DNA of 64,000 bases from GCA-2728135 sp002728135 (GTDB lineage: Bacteria; Pseudomonadota; Alphaproteobacteria; UBA828). Shown piece after piece: positions 61,770 through 64,000 of this stretch. A program made the position numbers and the translations under genes. Under the pieces are notes generated by a model. The model worked only from the letters and a program-made list of their open reading frames with translations, was not told the DNA's origin and did not search any database. Position 1 is the stretch's first letter, and each line of letters opens with the position of its first letter. The stretch spans positions 1 through 64,000 of the forward strand of contig CAXEND010000012.1 in NCBI GenBank assembly GCA_963997635.1, in the 5' to 3' direction.

Positions 61770-63185
61770 ATGCGTAGACACAGACGAGCTAGAATTGTTG
61801 CAACTTTAGGTCCATCTACTTCAAACATGAATAGTATAAAATCTCTATTTATGGCTGGAGCAGATATCTTTCGTCTCAACTTTAGTCACGGTAGTCAGGC
61901 TGAACATCACGCAAGATGTAAGATTATCAGAAATCTAGAAAAAGAGACAGGCCGACCAATTGGCATTTTAATGGATCTACAGGGACCGAAACTAAGAATT
62001 GGAGAAATCAAGGAAAAACAAATAAAGCTTACCCCTGGTCAAAATTTCAGACTAGACCTTGAAAATTTTTCAGGTGACTCTTCAAGAGTGCAGTTACCAC
62101 ACCCAAGAATTTTTGAATCACTTAGTAAAGGAACAGAGATACTGCTTGATGATGGGCGCCTTCGGCTAAGGGTAAGTAGTCATAGCAAAGACTCTGTAGA
62201 AACTGAAGTAGTTGTCGGTGGCCTGCTATCAAGTCATAAAGGCGTAAATTTCCCAGATGTAGAGCTTGACGTTAGTTCTATTACAAAAAAAGATCAAAAA
62301 GATCTAAAATTTGGCCTCCAGATGGGAGTAGATTGGGTTGCTTTATCATTTGTGCAAAAACCTGCAGATATAATTGAAGCAAGTAATATGATTGATGGCC
62401 GAGCTAAAATAATGGCCAAACTCGAAAAACCTGCAGCACTTAATTCTCTTGAAAAAATTGTTTCATTAGCTGACGGCATTATGGTTGCACGAGGAGATTT
62501 AGGAGTAGAGCTAGCACCTGAAGATGTGCCCTCACTGCAAAAACTAATAATTAGAAAAGCACGAAGAGCAGGGAAACCAGTAGTAGTAGCAACTCAAATG
62601 TTAGAATCGATGATAAGTAATCCGTCCCCCACTCGTGCAGAGGTATCAGATGTAGCAAATGGTGTTTATGATGGTGCAGACGCACTTATGCTTTCTGCTG
62701 AATCTGCAATAGGTAACTATCCAATAGAATCAGTCAGAATGATGAGCCGTATTATAGAACGAGTAGAATCTGATCCAACTTATATTGACTTGATCACAAA
62801 TAGAGAGAGTGAACCAGAGTCTACGAGTTCTGATGCTATTACTGCTGCTGCGAAACAGGTTGCAGATACAATTGGTGCAGCAGCCATTGCAACTTATACA
62901 ACCTCTGGTTCAACAGCAATCAGAGCTTCACGAGAAAGGCCAAACGTACCTATTTTAGTACTTACCCCAAACTTAGGAACAGCAAGAGCTTTGGCATTAG
63001 TCTGGGGGCTACATTGTATTCATACAGAAGATGCTAAAAGTTTTAAAGAAATGGTTGAAAAAGCATCCAATAAAGCAATTTCTGAAGATTATGCAGGATC
63101 TAACGACAAGCTAGTGATTACAGCTGGGGTGCCCTTCGGCACACCAGGCTCCACAAATGTCTTGAGAATAGAAATTATAAAATAA
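61770..63185 (+). CDS. pyk: pyruvate kinase
   Basis: Last step of glycolysis, making ATP and pyruvate from phosphoenolpyruvate. The barrel shows 'RRARIVATLGPST', 'FRLNFSHGSQAEH', 'MAKLEKPAAL', 'MVARGDLGVELAPEDVPSLQK' and 'VVATQMLESMISNPSPTRAEVSDVANGVYDGADALMLS' (K+ and Mg2+ sites). A C-terminal allosteric domain follows. About 471 residues. I place the start at ATG 61770, matching the family; an ATG at 61755 is also in frame and neither has a good Shine-Dalgarno. It converges on glcF. Confidence 0.95.
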   Translation: MRRHRRARIVATLGPSTSNMNSIKSLFMAGADIFRLNFSHGSQAEHHARCKIIRNLEKETGRPIGILMDLQGPKLRIGEIKEKQIKLTPGQNFRLDLENFSGDSSRVQLPHPRIFESLSKGTEILLDDGRLRLRVSSHSKDSVETEVVVGGLLSSHKGVNFPDVELDVSSITKKDQKDLKFGLQMGVDWVALSFVQKPADIIEASNMIDGRAKIMAKLEKPAALNSLEKIVSLADGIMVARGDLGVELAPEDVPSLQKLIIRKARRAGKPVVVATQMLESMISNPSPTRAEVSDVANGVYDGADALMLSAESAIGNYPIESVRMMSRIIERVESDPTYIDLITNRESEPESTSSDAITAAAKQVADTIGAAAIATYTTSGSTAIRASRERPNVPILVLTPNLGTARALALVWGLHCIHTEDAKSFKEMVEKASNKAISEDYAGSNDKLVITAGVPFGTPGSTNVLRIEIIK

Positions 63186-63228
63186 TTTTATATATATATC
63201 AGTTTATCAATACTAAAATACTAAATAT

Positions 63229-64000
63229 TTAAGCTCCAGCAATTCCCTTATCAAGCATCTCTGGCTTAGGACCACCACTTGCCCAGTCTAACAGTTCAAC
63301 GGTATGCAATACAGGCACTTCAATAGATTGACCTATCTGTACAATACACCCTAGATTACCTGTGGCCACAACATCAGGCTTGGTTGATAAAATGTTTTTA
63401 GCTTTACGAGCCTGAAGCTCTGTAGCAATTGAAGGTTGTAAAAAATTATAAGTTCCTGCAGATCCACAGCATATATGTGAATCAGGAAAATTTAGTATAG
63501 AATAACCTGCATATTTAAGTAGTAATTTTGGTGCCTCGACAATATTTTGTCCATGTTGTAATGAACATGCGGGGTGATATGCAACACGGATATTCTTTGA
63601 ATCTTTTATAAGATTCTTGATGTTACTTTTGTATAGAAATTCTGATATATCCATGACTAAATCAGAAAAACGTGTGCTTAAGTTTTCTATATTGCTTTCA
63701 GAGGCTAGAATATGTCCATAATCTTTCAGCACAGTTCCACACCCTGATGTAGTAGTAAGAAAAGCATCAAATTTACCGTTTTGTGACTCTTCTATTGATA
63801 ATGCATGTAAATTTTCACGGGCGAGATCAATAGTATCTTGTCTTCTTCCCATATGTTGAGGTATTGCTCCACAGCATCCAAATCCAGCAATTATTGTAAC
63901 TTCAAAGCCCAGTCTGGTTAGAAGCCTTACTGCAGATTTATTTATTCGTGGTGCAATAACCTGCTGAACACAACCAGCCAATAAAGCCACTCTACCTATA
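63229..64000 (-). CDS. glcF: glycolate oxidase iron-sulfur subunit, C-terminal part (5' end beyond window)
   Basis: About 255 C-terminal residues of a protein with two CCG-type cysteine domains: 'ALLAGCVQQVIAPRINKSAVRLL' and 'GFGCCGAIPQHMGRRQ', then 'YHPACSLQHGQNIVEAP' and 'SHICCGSAGTYNFLQP'. This is the heterodisulfide-reductase-like half of GlcF, which passes electrons from glycolate oxidation to the quinone pool with GlcD and GlcE. The frame is open to the window edge, so the N-terminal 4Fe-4S domains are outside. Its neighbours glycerate kinase and pyk fit a glycolate-to-pyruvate route. Confidence 0.93.
   Translation of the reverse strand, partial: IGRVALLAGCVQQVIAPRINKSAVRLLTRLGFEVTIIAGFGCCGAIPQHMGRRQDTIDLARENLHALSIEESQNGKFDAFLTTTSGCGTVLKDYGHILASESNIENLSTRFSDLVMDISEFLYKSNIKNLIKDSKNIRVAYHPACSLQHGQNIVEAPKLLLKYAGYSILNFPDSHICCGSAGTYNFLQPSIATELQARKAKNILSTKPDVVATGNLGCIVQIGQSIEVPVLHTVELLDWASGGPKPEMLDKGIAGA

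Overview
The window is ordinary, gene-dense chromosome from an AT-rich alphaproteobacterium. The evidence is a 16S rRNA 5' end of alphaproteobacterial type; class-typical small families (DUF4167, DUF1178, DUF1192, DUF1013/TrcR, DUF1244, DUF465, COQ9); gene orders usual in that class (hisS-prfA-prmC-DUF4167; lysC/ubiG/DUF1178/nitrilase/grxC/mutT/argJ/secA; bolA-dnaJ-cobS-cobT); and a three-gene proton-translocating transhydrogenase (pntA1-pntA2-pntB). A Rhodospirillales-like or related marine low-GC lineage fits, but this is inference. Intergenic spaces are short, many genes overlap by a few bases, and an unusually large share of genes appear to start with TTG behind a good Shine-Dalgarno sequence. 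No CRISPR, phage, insertion sequence, toxin cluster or integrated island was seen.

Layout. 1-0.6 kb: start of a leftward rRNA operon with a leader, boxA and promoter. 0.8-3.1 kb: a secreted M23 murein hydrolase with three LysM-like modules. 3.1-8.5 kb: leftward translation block (rodZ-like, hisS, prfA, prmC, DUF4167). 8.7-17.6 kb: nitronate monooxygenase and aspartate kinase, then ubiquinone, redox, Nudix and arginine genes and a periplasmic prolyl isomerase. 17.8-24.7 kb: secA, accA, xerD and an unknown exported protein preceded by an overlapping 45-codon membrane-protein gene. 24.9-28.8 kb: shikimate pathway (aroK, aroB), CNNM/CorC and AEC membrane proteins. 28.9-33.3 kb: DUF2889, bolA, a J-domain protein, cobS and cobT. 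33.3-38.2 kb: upp, queuosine-precursor transporter, rpmB, meaB and methylmalonyl-CoA mutase. 38.5-41.9 kb: cysteine synthase, a sulfurtransferase, an L,D-transpeptidase and a Lpp/OprI-like alanine-zipper lipoprotein. 42.2-49.7 kb: DUF1192, quinone oxidoreductase, TrcR, hldE, DUF465, purE/purK, COQ9, def and rpsU. 49.7-60.0 kb: transhydrogenase, oligoendopeptidase F, acyl-CoA ligase and a fused 2-oxoacid:ferredoxin oxidoreductase. 60.1-64 kb: DUF1244, glycerate kinase, pyruvate kinase and the C-terminal part of glycolate oxidase GlcF, which runs off the edge.

The genes suggest an aerobic heterotroph with ubiquinone-based respiration (UbiG, COQ9), B12-dependent propionate metabolism (CobS/CobT, methylmalonyl-CoA mutase, MeaB), glycolate/glycerate use (GlcF, glycerate kinase, pyruvate kinase), NADPH supply by transhydrogenase and oxidative 2-oxoacid degradation. 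I did not find a clearly new multi-gene system. The points most worth a second look are the Lpp-like lipoprotein next to an L,D-transpeptidase, the hairpin in that lipoprotein's leader, a consensus-like promoter with no obvious gene near 45.85 kb, a 17-bp triple repeat near 54.5 kb, the hidden 45-codon gene and the TTG start bias.
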